Shown: positions 33,310-42,764 of the stretch, one piece after another
How positions within the stretch are numbered: position 1 is the first letter of the stretch
Layout of the letters: the number at the start of each line of letters is the position of its first letter
Source of the DNA: Lentimicrobiaceae bacterium
GTDB lineage: Bacteria > Bacteroidota > Bacteroidia > Bacteroidales > Lentimicrobiaceae
Length of the DNA: 64,000 nucleotides
Assembly (NCBI GenBank): GCA_020636745.1
Contig: JACJXH010000006.1
Coordinates: 62,001-126,000, forward strand
Reading direction: 5' to 3'
The notes under the pieces: generated by a model
Database searches by the model: none
Seen by the model: only the letters and a program-made list of their open reading frames with translations
What the model was told of the DNA's origin: nothing
Position numbers and translations under genes: made by a program

Positions 33310-36300
33310 TTATTTTTTAATGATTATTTTTCTGATGAATTCATTGTGATTCAATGGTTTAATCTTGAAAAAATATACTCCGTCGGGCAGTGAATTCAAC
33401 CGGGCTTTAACCTTAGAGATAGGGTTGGTGATTTGGGCATCGTAAACTTTCTTTCCGGCCAGGTTTACAACTTCTACAGCTTCAAATATAACTGATTCTG
33501 GCGATGCTGATTCCAGATAAACAATGCCTGTGGAAGGGTTCGGATAGATGACAATTCCAATTTGATCATGGGTGATTATTCCTACCTGCAGTTCAAAGTG
33601 AGCCACAAGCTCCCGGCTACTGTTAACCTGAAAAGAATAAACAGGATTGGTTGATACCGGGTTTCCGTTTTCTTCCCAACTCACAAACATATAACCATTG
33701 TTTTCAAAAGCTTCAATAGTAGCCGTTTCCCCTTCATTGTAATATCCTTCTCCGTTTGTATATCCGCCATTTTCGGGGTTGGCATTCAGTTTAATAAAGT
33801 ATTGCTGAATGGTAAAGTTAGCTACCAACGTCCGGTTTGCATTTACTGTGAAGGTATAACTGGCCGAAGTTGAAACAGGATTTCCGTTTTCAGTCCAGTT
33901 GACGAAGTTATAACCATTGGCTGGTGAAGCTGTGACAGTGGCCTGGGCGCCTGCAACATAGGTGCCTCCGCCTGCAGTGTTGCCACCTGAAGCAGGACTG
34001 GACAAGGTGGTGATGGTATATTCAATTGTTTCTTCAGTAAAGTTAGCTACCAGCGTTCTGTTTGCATTTACTGTGAAGGTATAACTGGCCGAAGTTGAGA
34101 CGGGATTTCCGTTTTCAGTCCAGTTAACGAAGTTATAACCGTTGGCTGGTGAAGCTGTGACAGTGGCCTGAGCGCCGGCAACATAGGTGCCTCCGCCTGC
34201 AGTGTTGCCACCTGAAGCAGGACTGGACAAGGTGGTGATGGTGTATTCAATTGTTTCTTCAGTAAAGTTAGCTACCAGTGTCCGGTTTGCATTTACTGTG
34301 AAGGTATAACTGGCCGAAGTTGAAACAGGATTTCCGTTTTCAGTCCAGTTGACGAAGTTATAACCATTGGCTGGTGAAGCTGTGACAGTGGCCTGGGCGC
34401 CGGCAACATAGGTGCCTCCGCCTGCAGTGTTGCCACCTGAAGCAGGACTGGACAAGGTGGTGATGGTGTATTCAATTGTTTCTTCAGTAAAGTTAGCTAC
34501 CAGTGTCCGGTTTGCATTTACTGTGAAGGTATAACTGGCCGAAGTTGAAACAGGATTTCCGTTTTCAGTCCAGTTGACGAAGTTATAACCATTGGCTGGT
34601 GAAGCTGTGACAGTGGCCTGGGCGCCGGCAACATAGGTGCCTCCGCCTGCAGTGTTGCCACCTGAAGCAGGACTGGACAAGGTGGTGATGGTGTATTCAA
34701 TTGTTTCTTCAGTAAAGTTAGCTACCAGTGTCCGGTTTGTATTTACTGTGAAGGTATAACTGGCCGAAGTTGAGACGGGATTTCCGTTTTCAGTCCAGTT
34801 AACGAAGTTATAACCATTGGCTGGTGAAGCTGTGACAGTGGCCTGGGCGCCGGCAACATAGGTGCCTCCGCCTGTAGTGTTGCCACCTGAAGCAGGACTG
34901 GACAAGGTGGTGATGGTGTATTCAATTGTTTCTTCAGTAAAGTTAGCTACCAGTGTCCGGTTTGCATTTACTGTGAAGGTATAACTGGCCGAAGTTGAAA
35001 CAGGATTTCCGTTTTCAGTCCAGTTAACGAAGTTATAACCGTTGGCTGGTGAAGCTGTGACAGTGGCCTGGGCGCCAAAGTTGTAACTTCCGCCACCCGA
35101 AGTTGTGCCGCCGGCCGTGGGGCTTGAGGAGGTTGAAACCGTGAATTGCTGAATGGTAAAGTTAGCTACCAGTGTCCGGTTTGCATTTACTGTGAAGGTA
35201 TAACTGGCCGAAGTTGAAACAGGATTTCCGTTTTCAGTCCAGTTGACGAAGTTATAACCATTGGCTGGTGAAGCTGTGACAGTGGCCTGGGCGCCAAAGT
35301 TGTAACTTCCGCCACCCGAAGTTGTGCCGCCGGCCGTGGGGCTTGAGGAGGTTGAAACCGTGAATTGCTGAATGGTAAAGTTAGCTACCAGTGTCCGGTT
35401 TGCATTTACTGTGAAAGTATAACTGGCCGAAGTTGAAACAGGATTTCCGTTTTCAGTCCAGTTAACGAAGTTATAACCGTTGGCTGGTGAAGCTGTGACA
35501 GTGGCCTGGGCGCCAAAGTTGTAACTTCCGCCACCCGAAGTTGTGCCGCCGGCCGTGGGGCTTGAGGAGGTTGACACCGTGAATTGCTGAATGGCAAAGT
35601 TAGCTACCAGTGTCCGGTTTGCATTTACTGTGAAAGTATAACTGGCCGAAGTTGAAACGGTGTTTCCGTTTTCAGTCCAGTTAATGAAGTTATAACCATT
35701 GGCTGGTGAAGCTGTAACAGTGGCCTGAGCGCCAAAGTTGTAACTTCCACCACCCGAAGTTGTGCCGCCAGCCATGGGGCTTGAGGAGGTTGAAACCGTG
35801 AATTGCTGAATGGTAAAGTTAGCTACCAGTGTTCGGTTTGCATTTACAGTGAAGGTATAACTGGCCGAAGTTGAAACAGGATTTCCGTTTTCAGTCCAGT
35901 TAATGAAGTTATAACCATTGGCTGGCGAAGCTGTAACAGTGGCCTGAGCGCCTTGATTATAATTACCTCCACCACTTGTACTTCCGCCTGCAGTTGGGTT
36001 TGAAGAGGTTGTTATCTGGTATGATGTAACTGCGGCAGCTGAAACGGATACATTATCAATATACCAGTAGTCATATTGATAAAGATTTCCTTCAATAGTA
36101 AAGGCAATATAAGTTGAAGCCGAGTTTAAGTTGTTTTGTATGGTGGTGTTTACCAGGTAAGGGCCTACATTGCTGTTGGAGGATGTTGCCAAAGACCATG
36201 CTTCATCAGTCCAGTTTGTTCCATCAGAGCTGGATTGAACTTTAAGGGTTGCACCTGCGCCATAATCGTCAAGCATATGCCTGAAACTCAGGTTGAGACT

Positions 36301-38352
36301 TGAAACTCCTGTAGTGTTTAAAGGCAGGGAAACCAATCTGGTGGTTGCAGGGTTTTTATCCTGATAGGTTGACATCATTTCATTGGCTGTGCCTCCGGCA
36401 TTGGATGTGTTTGATATGGTCCAGTTTGGTGATACGTTTGAACCGGAAACCTGCTGTGTCCAGCATGCCGGGAATATTTGTTCATTAAACGATTGAGTAT
36501 AGGGCAGGTTTGTTATACCGCAATCGGTAGTAGCATAAGCTGTTAATCCGTTTGAATATGTATTTGTTCCGTCAACAGACCAAAGTTTGTAATAATAGGT
36601 GGTAGCCTGTGATAGCGAAGTATGATTGAAACTGGTGCCACTGCCCGCATATATAACGGTTCCTCCGCCAGGGATTGTTGCGCCTGCGGTATATCCTGTT
36701 CCCGTTACAGGAATTCCAAAGGTAGGTGTGGTGCTGTATGCCAGCACAACATTGTTGTTAGCGCTGTTTTTTTGCCAGTTCAGGTTAATCTGGCTTCCTG
36801 ATACGCTGTTTGCAGCAAGGCTTATGGGGTTTGTAACGTAGCTGATGCCAATGGTAAATGAAATGGTGTTGTCTGCTGCAGTTACATTGTAGATGTTTAA
36901 TCCTCCGGCGCTGCCATCCTGAAGAAAAGAGGATGGGTTGGTTCCATCGTTGATGGCTGTACGTCCTGAACCGGCAGAGAAATATGCAGAAGATGTGGTT
37001 CCATTTACAGCAGTGGTTCCATTGGGCCTGTAAATATATACTTCGTCAGGAGGGCCGCTTGCATTTCCATTGTAAGCTGGATCAATGCGGTAAACAATTA
37101 ATCCGCTTCCCGGTAAGTTAGATTCAAATGTGCCGGTCGTTTTTCTGTATTCAACAACAAAATATTGAGATGTTGAATTAGGCGAAATAATCTTGTAGCA
37201 GTTGTTGGTTGATGATGTTAATGGATTAAGGGTATATGTTCCTGAGGTGGTGATTTCCGGAATTGAGCTTATCCATGAATTATTGGTGTATTTCCATTTC
37301 ATGTAAGCACCCATGTGTCCACCCCCTGATTCCATTAAATCCCATGAAGAAACAGGTGCTATATTCAAACCGCCATCATCATAATGATATAAATCAGGTG
37401 CGCCTAAAGCATGGAACATTTCATGGCATAATGTTCTTACATTGACCTGCGTTTCAGGTTGAAACGTGTAATCATAAACACGTTTGCCGTTAATGTATAC
37501 ATTTTCAGTGTAAAGAGCCCAGCGGTGAGCCCATAACAGGCTGGCCCAGGCGCCGTTCCCTCCTCTGATAATAAAGCAAACGTTGTCTACTTTGTTATCA
37601 TTGTCGCCATCAATATTGAGCCCGGCAGGAACAGGAGAGTTGGCATTAATCCAGGTAATGGCATCTTTTAAAAGCGTGTGCTCGCGGGTAGTACGTTCAG
37701 TACTTCCATTATAACCTGCGGGATTGGTTGTGGCGTTATAGGGCTCAAAATAATTGCGTGCGTGCGTGTCGGTGTATGAATAGTTTGTTGTAAGCGCGCA
37801 ATCAGGATAATGAGTTGAGCCTATGGTAAACTGTGTGTAAGAGACTTCGTTAAAATATGATTTTAGTGAGTTGCCGGTTGGCTGGTTAAACAAATTGTCA
37901 TATGTCTGACGGGTAGTTGTAAATTCTGAATCATCTGAAAATTTGATATAAACGACCAGATTGTTCATGGTTCCAAGGTGAGGGGCCCTGGTTGAAGTGT
38001 TGGCTTCTTTAGTTAAAAGTTCCTTTCGGCTGAAATATTCTGCTCTTGAAATCTTTGCCCATCTTTTTAATCCAACCGCTTCGGGGTTCACCTGGTTTAC
38101 TTTGAAACTTGATGGTACTACTATGCCCTTTTCTTCAATTCCATAGTAATAATAGCCGTCCTCAGCCTGAATAATGGTAAATCCTTCTGAATCATGCAGC
38201 CAGTTAAAAAATTCGTCACCCGATACAAAACAATCGATGACAGTTCCGTCTGGCTGAGTTATCTGGTAAGGCTGATCTTTAACGTAGGCTCCGAATATGT
38301 TTGATGACAGCAATAGTGTTGAAAAAACAAGTAAAAGGAAGAACTTTTTCAT
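33310..38352 (-). CDS. Secreted M6-family metalloprotease with 11 tandem repeats and T9SS sorting domain
   Basis: A large exported zinc protease, 1680 residues. Order: signal peptide (1-21); pro-region (about 22-110); M6 (immune inhibitor A-like) catalytic domain with the zinc motif HEMFHALGAPDLYHYDDGG; a fibronectin-III-like domain (about 505-610, LNWQKNSANNNVVLAYS); a cleaved-adhesin/MAM-like jelly roll (about 615-770, ending YWYIDNVSVS); 11 copies of a 73-75-residue InlB-like beta repeat (NGYNFVNWTENGNPVS core); and a C-terminal T9SS sorting domain (IVIYPNPSTGIVYLES ... YFFKIKPLNHNEF). It should be secreted or cell-surface bound and may act in protein degradation or adhesion. A related gene with only three repeats lies just upstream (38620-41877). 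Confidence 0.93.
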   Translation of the reverse strand: MKKFFLLLVFSTLLLSSNIFGAYVKDQPYQITQPDGTVIDCFVSGDEFFNWLHDSEGFTIIQAEDGYYYYGIEEKGIVVPSSFKVNQVNPEAVGLKRWAKISRAEYFSRKELLTKEANTSTRAPHLGTMNNLVVYIKFSDDSEFTTTRQTYDNLFNQPTGNSLKSYFNEVSYTQFTIGSTHYPDCALTTNYSYTDTHARNYFEPYNATTNPAGYNGSTERTTREHTLLKDAITWINANSPVPAGLNIDGDNDNKVDNVCFIIRGGNGAWASLLWAHRWALYTENVYINGKRVYDYTFQPETQVNVRTLCHEMFHALGAPDLYHYDDGGLNIAPVSSWDLMESGGGHMGAYMKWKYTNNSWISSIPEITTSGTYTLNPLTSSTNNCYKIISPNSTSQYFVVEYRKTTGTFESNLPGSGLIVYRIDPAYNGNASGPPDEVYIYRPNGTTAVNGTTSSAYFSAGSGRTAINDGTNPSSFLQDGSAGGLNIYNVTAADNTISFTIGISYVTNPISLAANSVSGSQINLNWQKNSANNNVVLAYSTTPTFGIPVTGTGYTAGATIPGGGTVIYAGSGTSFNHTSLSQATTYYYKLWSVDGTNTYSNGLTAYATTDCGITNLPYTQSFNEQIFPACWTQQVSGSNVSPNWTISNTSNAGGTANEMMSTYQDKNPATTRLVSLPLNTTGVSSLNLSFRHMLDDYGAGATLKVQSSSDGTNWTDEAWSLATSSNSNVGPYLVNTTIQNNLNSASTYIAFTIEGNLYQYDYWYIDNVSVSAAAVTSYQITTSSNPTAGGSTSGGGNYNQGAQATVTASPANGYNFINWTENGNPVSTSASYTFTVNANRTLVANFTIQQFTVSTSSSPMAGGTTSGGGSYNFGAQATVTASPANGYNFINWTENGNTVSTSASYTFTVNANRTLVANFAIQQFTVSTSSSPTAGGTTSGGGSYNFGAQATVTASPANGYNFVNWTENGNPVSTSASYTFTVNANRTLVANFTIQQFTVSTSSSPTAGGTTSGGGSYNFGAQATVTASPANGYNFVNWTENGNPVSTSASYTFTVNANRTLVANFTIQQFTVSTSSSPTAGGTTSGGGSYNFGAQATVTASPANGYNFVNWTENGNPVSTSASYTFTVNANRTLVANFTEETIEYTITTLSSPASGGNTTGGGTYVAGAQATVTASPANGYNFVNWTENGNPVSTSASYTFTVNTNRTLVANFTEETIEYTITTLSSPASGGNTAGGGTYVAGAQATVTASPANGYNFVNWTENGNPVSTSASYTFTVNANRTLVANFTEETIEYTITTLSSPASGGNTAGGGTYVAGAQATVTASPANGYNFVNWTENGNPVSTSASYTFTVNANRTLVANFTEETIEYTITTLSSPASGGNTAGGGTYVAGAQATVTASPANGYNFVNWTENGNPVSTSASYTFTVNANRTLVANFTEETIEYTITTLSSPASGGNTAGGGTYVAGAQATVTASPANGYNFVNWTENGNPVSTSASYTFTVNANRTLVANFTIQQYFIKLNANPENGGYTNGEGYYNEGETATIEAFENNGYMFVSWEENGNPVSTNPVYSFQVNSSRELVAHFELQVGIITHDQIGIVIYPNPSTGIVYLESASPESVIFEAVEVVNLAGKKVYDAQITNPISKVKARLNSLPDGVYFFKIKPLNHNEFIRKIIIKK
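33594..36022 (-). repeat. Tandem coding repeat array, 11 units of 219-225 bp
   Basis: Eleven consecutive units encode the beta-repeat modules of the M6 protease. In protein order: one ITTSSNPTAGG unit, four FTVSTSSSP units (219 bp period, linker TIQQ/AIQQ), five YTITTLSSP units (225 bp period, linker TEETIE) and one diverged YFIKLNANP unit. The five YTITT units are nearly identical in DNA, as are the central FTVST units, which points to recent duplication or gene conversion within two blocks. Boundaries are approximate. Confidence 0.9.
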
Positions 38353-38619
38353 GGAAATTTATTTTTTTTGAATGTGCTTTATGTTGTAAAAAGCTCAATG
38401 TTGTTGTATTATTTAATTGCAATTAAAGGTAAAAAGTAATCATAAAATTGCAGGCTTTGAGCAAAAACTTGGTTGGAATCTTTTGGTGTGTAATTGTTTG
38501 AAGTTTGACTTTTGTTTGATCTTTAACCGAAAACCCGGTTTTCAGGTAATGGCCTGGCCTGAATGATGATAAATGATGATATGAGTGCTCATCTCAAATG
38601 GCAGTTGTATTTCCGAATG

Positions 38620-41600
38620 TTACTTTTTTACAACTACTTTAATTGTTGCTTCATTCAGGGTGTTTGAATTTAATCTTACAAAGTAGATTCCATTGGGGTG
38701 GTTGGAAAAGTCGATGCTGGTTTTTTGCCCTGAGATGACTGAACTTTGGTTGAAGATATGCTGTTTTTTTGCGTTGTAAACAACTATGTTTTCAATCAAA
38801 CAACCGGGGTATTGTATTGATTCAATATTGAGAAGTCCCTGGGTTGGGTTGGGGTATGCTATGAAATTTTCGTTGACACCATGGTTTGAAAGGGCTGCAG
38901 GTTCAAACACCGCGGTAAGATTTCTGTCACTTTGTACAGAAAACGAAAAAGTGGCTTCCTCTGATATTTTCTCGCCATTTTCAGTCCAGCATACGAATTT
39001 GAATCCACTATTGGCATATGCCATCGCTATTGCATTTTCGCCCCTGGTGTATTGTTGGCTGCCTGTTGTATATCCTTTTATGTCAGAATCGGCATTGGCT
39101 GAGATGTTGTATAATCGGGTAAAATTTGCAACCAGCACATGGTCTGAATCGACAATAAAGCGATAGTTATTATTGGTTGATACCACACGGCCGCTTTCGC
39201 TCCAATATAAAAAGGTCCAGCCTTCATTAGGCTGAGCAGTAATGTTTGCCGTGTTTCCGTAATTGTAAATGCCACCTCCAGTGGTTGTTCCGCAGCTATC
39301 GTTGTTTGTTAGAGCCGAAATGTTGAATTCGGATAAGCTAAAGTTTGCTGTTATTTCACGGTTGCAGTCTGCTGATATGGTAATTTTAGGGTCAGTGGCA
39401 ATTACAGCCCCGTTTTCAGACCAACAGTTGAATTTGTATCCTGAATTTGCGGCTGCCACCAACTTAACAGATGTTCCGAAATTGTATGTACCGGTTCCTG
39501 AAACGATGCCTCCCTGATCGGGACTGGCGGAAGATGCAACATTTACCTGTTGCATTGAAAGGGCTGATACTGTTATGTCATCGATATACCAATAATTGTA
39601 CTGCGAAAGATCTCCTTCAACAGTAAAAGCCAGATACCATTGCGGAGATGAAGGATTTGTTGCAATGGAGGTGTTAACCTGTGTTGGCAATGAAATGGCA
39701 GCCGATGATGTTTCTATCGACCATGAGCCGTTGGTCCAGTTTATTCCATCGGCGCTTGATTGGATTTTTAAAATAGCTCCGGGGCCATAATCATTCAATA
39801 AATATTTGAAACAAACAGATAGCTCTGTAACTCCTAAAGTATTTATGGCAGGCGAAACAAGCCGGGTAAATGCCTGACTTCTGTTTTGCCAGGTTGATTT
39901 TATTTCGTTGGCATTGCCGTTTGTGTTATTGGTAACTGATACTTCCCAGTTGCCCGAAATGTCAGTCCCTGAGGTTTGTTGGGTCCAGCATAAAGGGAAA
40001 ATGTTTTCTGAGAATGATTCGGAAAATGGTAATGTTACAACAGTACAATGTGTACTTGCAGAAACAGTTACGCCTGAAGAGTAAGAAATGGTGCTGTCGG
40101 CAGACCAAAGTTTGTAATAATAAACGGTGGAAGGTAAAAGAGAATCATGATCAAAATCTGAGAGGTGACCTGAATAAATAACTTCACCTCCTCCGGGCAA
40201 CGTGCTCCCTGCTGGGTAAATGTGTCCTTCTTCAGGTTGGCCAAAATCAGGTGAATTATGATAAGCCAGCAGTACTCTGTCTTCCTGGTTTTTTTTCTGC
40301 CACGATAACTCTATCTGTTCTTCTGTAATGGCATTTGCCATAAATTGAACAGGGTTTTGGATTGGGTTAAAGTCAACGCTGAACGAAATGGTGTTGCCGG
40401 CTTCTGATATATTATATACATTCAATCCGCTTATATTTCCGTTCTGAAGAAATGCAGCAGGATTTGTTTCATCATTCAGGGTTGTACGTCCTGCCTGTTG
40501 CGAAAAATATGCATTCCATGGCTCGCCGTTTGTAGTATTTGTGCCGTTGGGCCTGAAAATATATAATTCGTCAGGTGGCCCGTCAGTATTTCCTTCAATT
40601 AGCGGATTAACCCTGTAGACAATAAGCCCTGAACCGGGTCTGCTGCCTTCAAAAGTACCTGTTGAACGGCGGTATTCCAGTACGAAGTATTCAACTGAAG
40701 AGTAGGGGGAGGCAATTTTGTAGCAATTGTTGGCAGGTGAAGTGAGCGGAGAAAGCGTATAAGTTCCTGATTCAGTAATTTCAGGAATTGATTCAATCCA
40801 GGACTGATTTGTGTATTTCCATTTCATGTATGAGGTCATATGACCACTGCCATTGGCCATGATGTCATATTCATAAACAGGTGATATGTCAGCTCCGTCG
40901 TCATGATAGTGGTACAAATCAGGTGCTCCGAGCGTATGAAACATCTCATGGCAAATTGTAGTGACAGAAGCTTGTGATTCAGGCACAAATATGTAATTCC
41001 AAACCTGTTTGTTATTCATGTAAACATTAAACGAGCCTAATGCCCATTTGTGTGACCATAGTAAACCTGACCAGACGCTGTTATTGCCTCTGACAATGAA
41101 GCTGATATTGTCAATTTTCCCATCGTCATCACTGTCGATATTAAGATTTGCCGGAACTGGTGAATTTGTATTCAACCATTCCACTGCATCTTTCACCAAT
41201 GTGTGCTCGCGCAGTCGCCTGTCGGGCTCGTCGGTGTATCCTGATGGGTTTGTTGTGGCGTTGTATGGCTCAAAATAACTGCGAGGGTGTGCGTCTGTAT
41301 AGGATTGGTTGGCCATTGCATCGCTTTCGGGCAAATGCGTTGAGTGAATTGTTAGTTTAGAATAGGAAACTTCGTGAAAGTATGATTTGAGTGAGTTCCC
41401 TTCGGGAAGATTGAATTTGTTGTCGTAATCCTGGCGCGGTATGATAAAGTCCGTATCGTCGGAGAATTTCAGGTAAATAACAATGTTGTTGAATGCTCCA
41501 GTAGATAACCCGCTGGCCGAACGGCTGTTGCCATCATTAAATAAAGCTCTTTTACTGTTGTACCTCTCCTTTGAAATTCTGACTCCTTTCCTGATTCCGG

Positions 41601-41877
41601 TGGTGTTCGGATCGACTGTATTTACCCTGTAAGGAGAAGCGACAACCATGCCGTTTTCTGAAATACCATAATAATAATAGCCATCGCTGGCCTGAACAAT
41701 GGTAAATCCATCCTTGTCCTCAAGAAAATTGTAATACTCATCCCCTGAAGCATAGCACTCTATTTTGCTCCCGTCAGGTTGATAAACCTGAACGGCCTGT
41801 TTGCTCACTGAAACACCAAATGTGGATGTGGTGATAAGGAGTTCTGCAAGGCAAATAAGGAGTAAGAGCCTTTTCAT
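38620..41877 (-). CDS. Secreted M6-family metalloprotease with three repeats and T9SS sorting domain
   Basis: Paralogue of the protease at 33310-38352, 1085 residues with the same domain order: signal peptide (1-21), pro-region, M6 catalytic domain with zinc motif HEMFHTLGAPDLYHYHDDGA, fibronectin-III-like domain, jelly-roll domain (YWYIDDITVS), three diverged InlB-like repeats (each about 72 residues, with GYKFNCWSENGAV, GWTFLYWSESGRV and GFKFVCWTENGEK cores) and a T9SS sorting domain (FIAYPNPTQGLLNIES ... GIYFVRLNSNTLNEA). The tandem pair arose by duplication, and the repeat region expanded only in the downstream copy. Confidence 0.92.
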   Translation of the reverse strand: MKRLLLLICLAELLITTSTFGVSVSKQAVQVYQPDGSKIECYASGDEYYNFLEDKDGFTIVQASDGYYYYGISENGMVVASPYRVNTVDPNTTGIRKGVRISKERYNSKRALFNDGNSRSASGLSTGAFNNIVIYLKFSDDTDFIIPRQDYDNKFNLPEGNSLKSYFHEVSYSKLTIHSTHLPESDAMANQSYTDAHPRSYFEPYNATTNPSGYTDEPDRRLREHTLVKDAVEWLNTNSPVPANLNIDSDDDGKIDNISFIVRGNNSVWSGLLWSHKWALGSFNVYMNNKQVWNYIFVPESQASVTTICHEMFHTLGAPDLYHYHDDGADISPVYEYDIMANGSGHMTSYMKWKYTNQSWIESIPEITESGTYTLSPLTSPANNCYKIASPYSSVEYFVLEYRRSTGTFEGSRPGSGLIVYRVNPLIEGNTDGPPDELYIFRPNGTNTTNGEPWNAYFSQQAGRTTLNDETNPAAFLQNGNISGLNVYNISEAGNTISFSVDFNPIQNPVQFMANAITEEQIELSWQKKNQEDRVLLAYHNSPDFGQPEEGHIYPAGSTLPGGGEVIYSGHLSDFDHDSLLPSTVYYYKLWSADSTISYSSGVTVSASTHCTVVTLPFSESFSENIFPLCWTQQTSGTDISGNWEVSVTNNTNGNANEIKSTWQNRSQAFTRLVSPAINTLGVTELSVCFKYLLNDYGPGAILKIQSSADGINWTNGSWSIETSSAAISLPTQVNTSIATNPSSPQWYLAFTVEGDLSQYNYWYIDDITVSALSMQQVNVASSASPDQGGIVSGTGTYNFGTSVKLVAAANSGYKFNCWSENGAVIATDPKITISADCNREITANFSLSEFNISALTNNDSCGTTTGGGIYNYGNTANITAQPNEGWTFLYWSESGRVVSTNNNYRFIVDSDHVLVANFTRLYNISANADSDIKGYTTGSQQYTRGENAIAMAYANSGFKFVCWTENGEKISEEATFSFSVQSDRNLTAVFEPAALSNHGVNENFIAYPNPTQGLLNIESIQYPGCLIENIVVYNAKKQHIFNQSSVISGQKTSIDFSNHPNGIYFVRLNSNTLNEATIKVVVKK

Positions 41878-42307
41878 GTCAGAGGTAAATTGTTGACTGT
41901 ATAAATTATTTACTTAAAATCAAGGAAAATGTTTAACAATAATGGTAAAAAATCGAAAAAGTAATGGGTTAGAGTTATTAAATTTTACACAAAATTTTCT
42001 TGGTGTATAAATAATTTACAATTTGATAAAATAATCCTAAGGGCATGTTAATTATTTGGTTATAAACAGGGAAGAGTTTAATAGACCTTGCATTAAACAG
42101 GTTTGAAGATTCGAAGAGCTCACGGTTTATTCAGGATGGAAGGGGTGTAGGTATAAGAATGATAAGTTTATGAATGACGTGAGATTATTAGCCGATGAAA
42201 TAATTCATCTGCACGGTTATTTTAGCATTATTTGGCAGGCAGGCGACGTTAACCGGCTATTATAAAAATATAGTGATGTTGATTTTAAGGGATAGAATTG
42301 GCGGGTT
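41878..42307. other. Intergenic region without recognised features
   Basis: About 430 bp between the protease start and the DUF486 gene stop. It is AT-rich, with no coding-like frame, no clear promoter match and no strong hairpin seen. It presumably carries the promoter of the upstream protease gene. Confidence 0.4.
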
Positions 42308-42637
42308 TTACCACTTTTTAAAAATAAAAAATACTGCCATAACGATGAATGCAAAGCCCACCAGGTAATTCCATTTAAGTGGTTCTTTCAAAAACAGGAC
42401 AGAAAATGCTGCAAAAACAAGCAAGGTAATTACTTCCTGAATGGTTTTTAGCTGTGCAACGGAAAAGGTGCCATGTCCGATGCGGTTGGCCGGAACCATC
42501 AGCATATATTCGAAAAGAGCTATACTCCAACTAATTAATATAACTTTCCAAAGAGCAGCTTCTTTAAATTTTAGGTGGCCATACCAGGCAAATGTCATAA
42601 ATACATTAGAAGCAATCAGTAATAAGACAGTTCTCAT
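42308..42637 (-). CDS. DUF486-family small membrane protein (DMT-like)
   Basis: A 109-residue protein with four predicted membrane segments, related to small multidrug-resistance/DMT transporters. The family pattern is seen in SNVFMTFAWYGHLKFKE near the N-terminus, FEYMLMVPANRIGHGTFSVA with the conserved ANR, and LKTIQEVITLLVF. The substrate is unknown. It stands alone and is transcribed away from the agmatinase-family gene. A -7 match (TAAATTTG, minus strand, 42658-42665) lies 21 bp upstream. Confidence 0.85.
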   Translation of the reverse strand: MRTVLLLIASNVFMTFAWYGHLKFKEAALWKVILISWSIALFEYMLMVPANRIGHGTFSVAQLKTIQEVITLLVFAAFSVLFLKEPLKWNYLVGFAFIVMAVFFIFKKW

Positions 42638-42732
42638 AAGACAGTTGAAAATTTTGGCAAATTTAGCGATTAGGTTTGCCCTGTTTCGTTATGTGCTTGA
42701 TTATTTATAAGAGAAAACTTGCCTTTAATCTT

Positions 42733-42740
42733 TATTTTTG
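42733..42740 (+). promoter_or_regulatory. -7 promoter element upstream of the ureohydrolase gene
   Basis: TATTTTTG fits TAnnTTTG and lies 24 bp before the ATG at 42765. No TTG at the usual spacing, so only half of the promoter is supported. Confidence 0.4.
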
Positions 42741-42764
42741 CCACTTAATTGATATAATCTGAAA

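Noticed and set aside
33843..35597. Repeated 60-residue minus-strand frames spaced 225 bp inside the protease
   Set aside because: They are out-of-frame shadows of the tandem repeats in the 1680-residue protease, which is the coding frame with signal peptide and domains.
33594..36022. CRISPR-like regular repeats
   Set aside because: Units are 219-225 bp, contiguous, and encode one protein; there are no short repeats separated by unique spacers.
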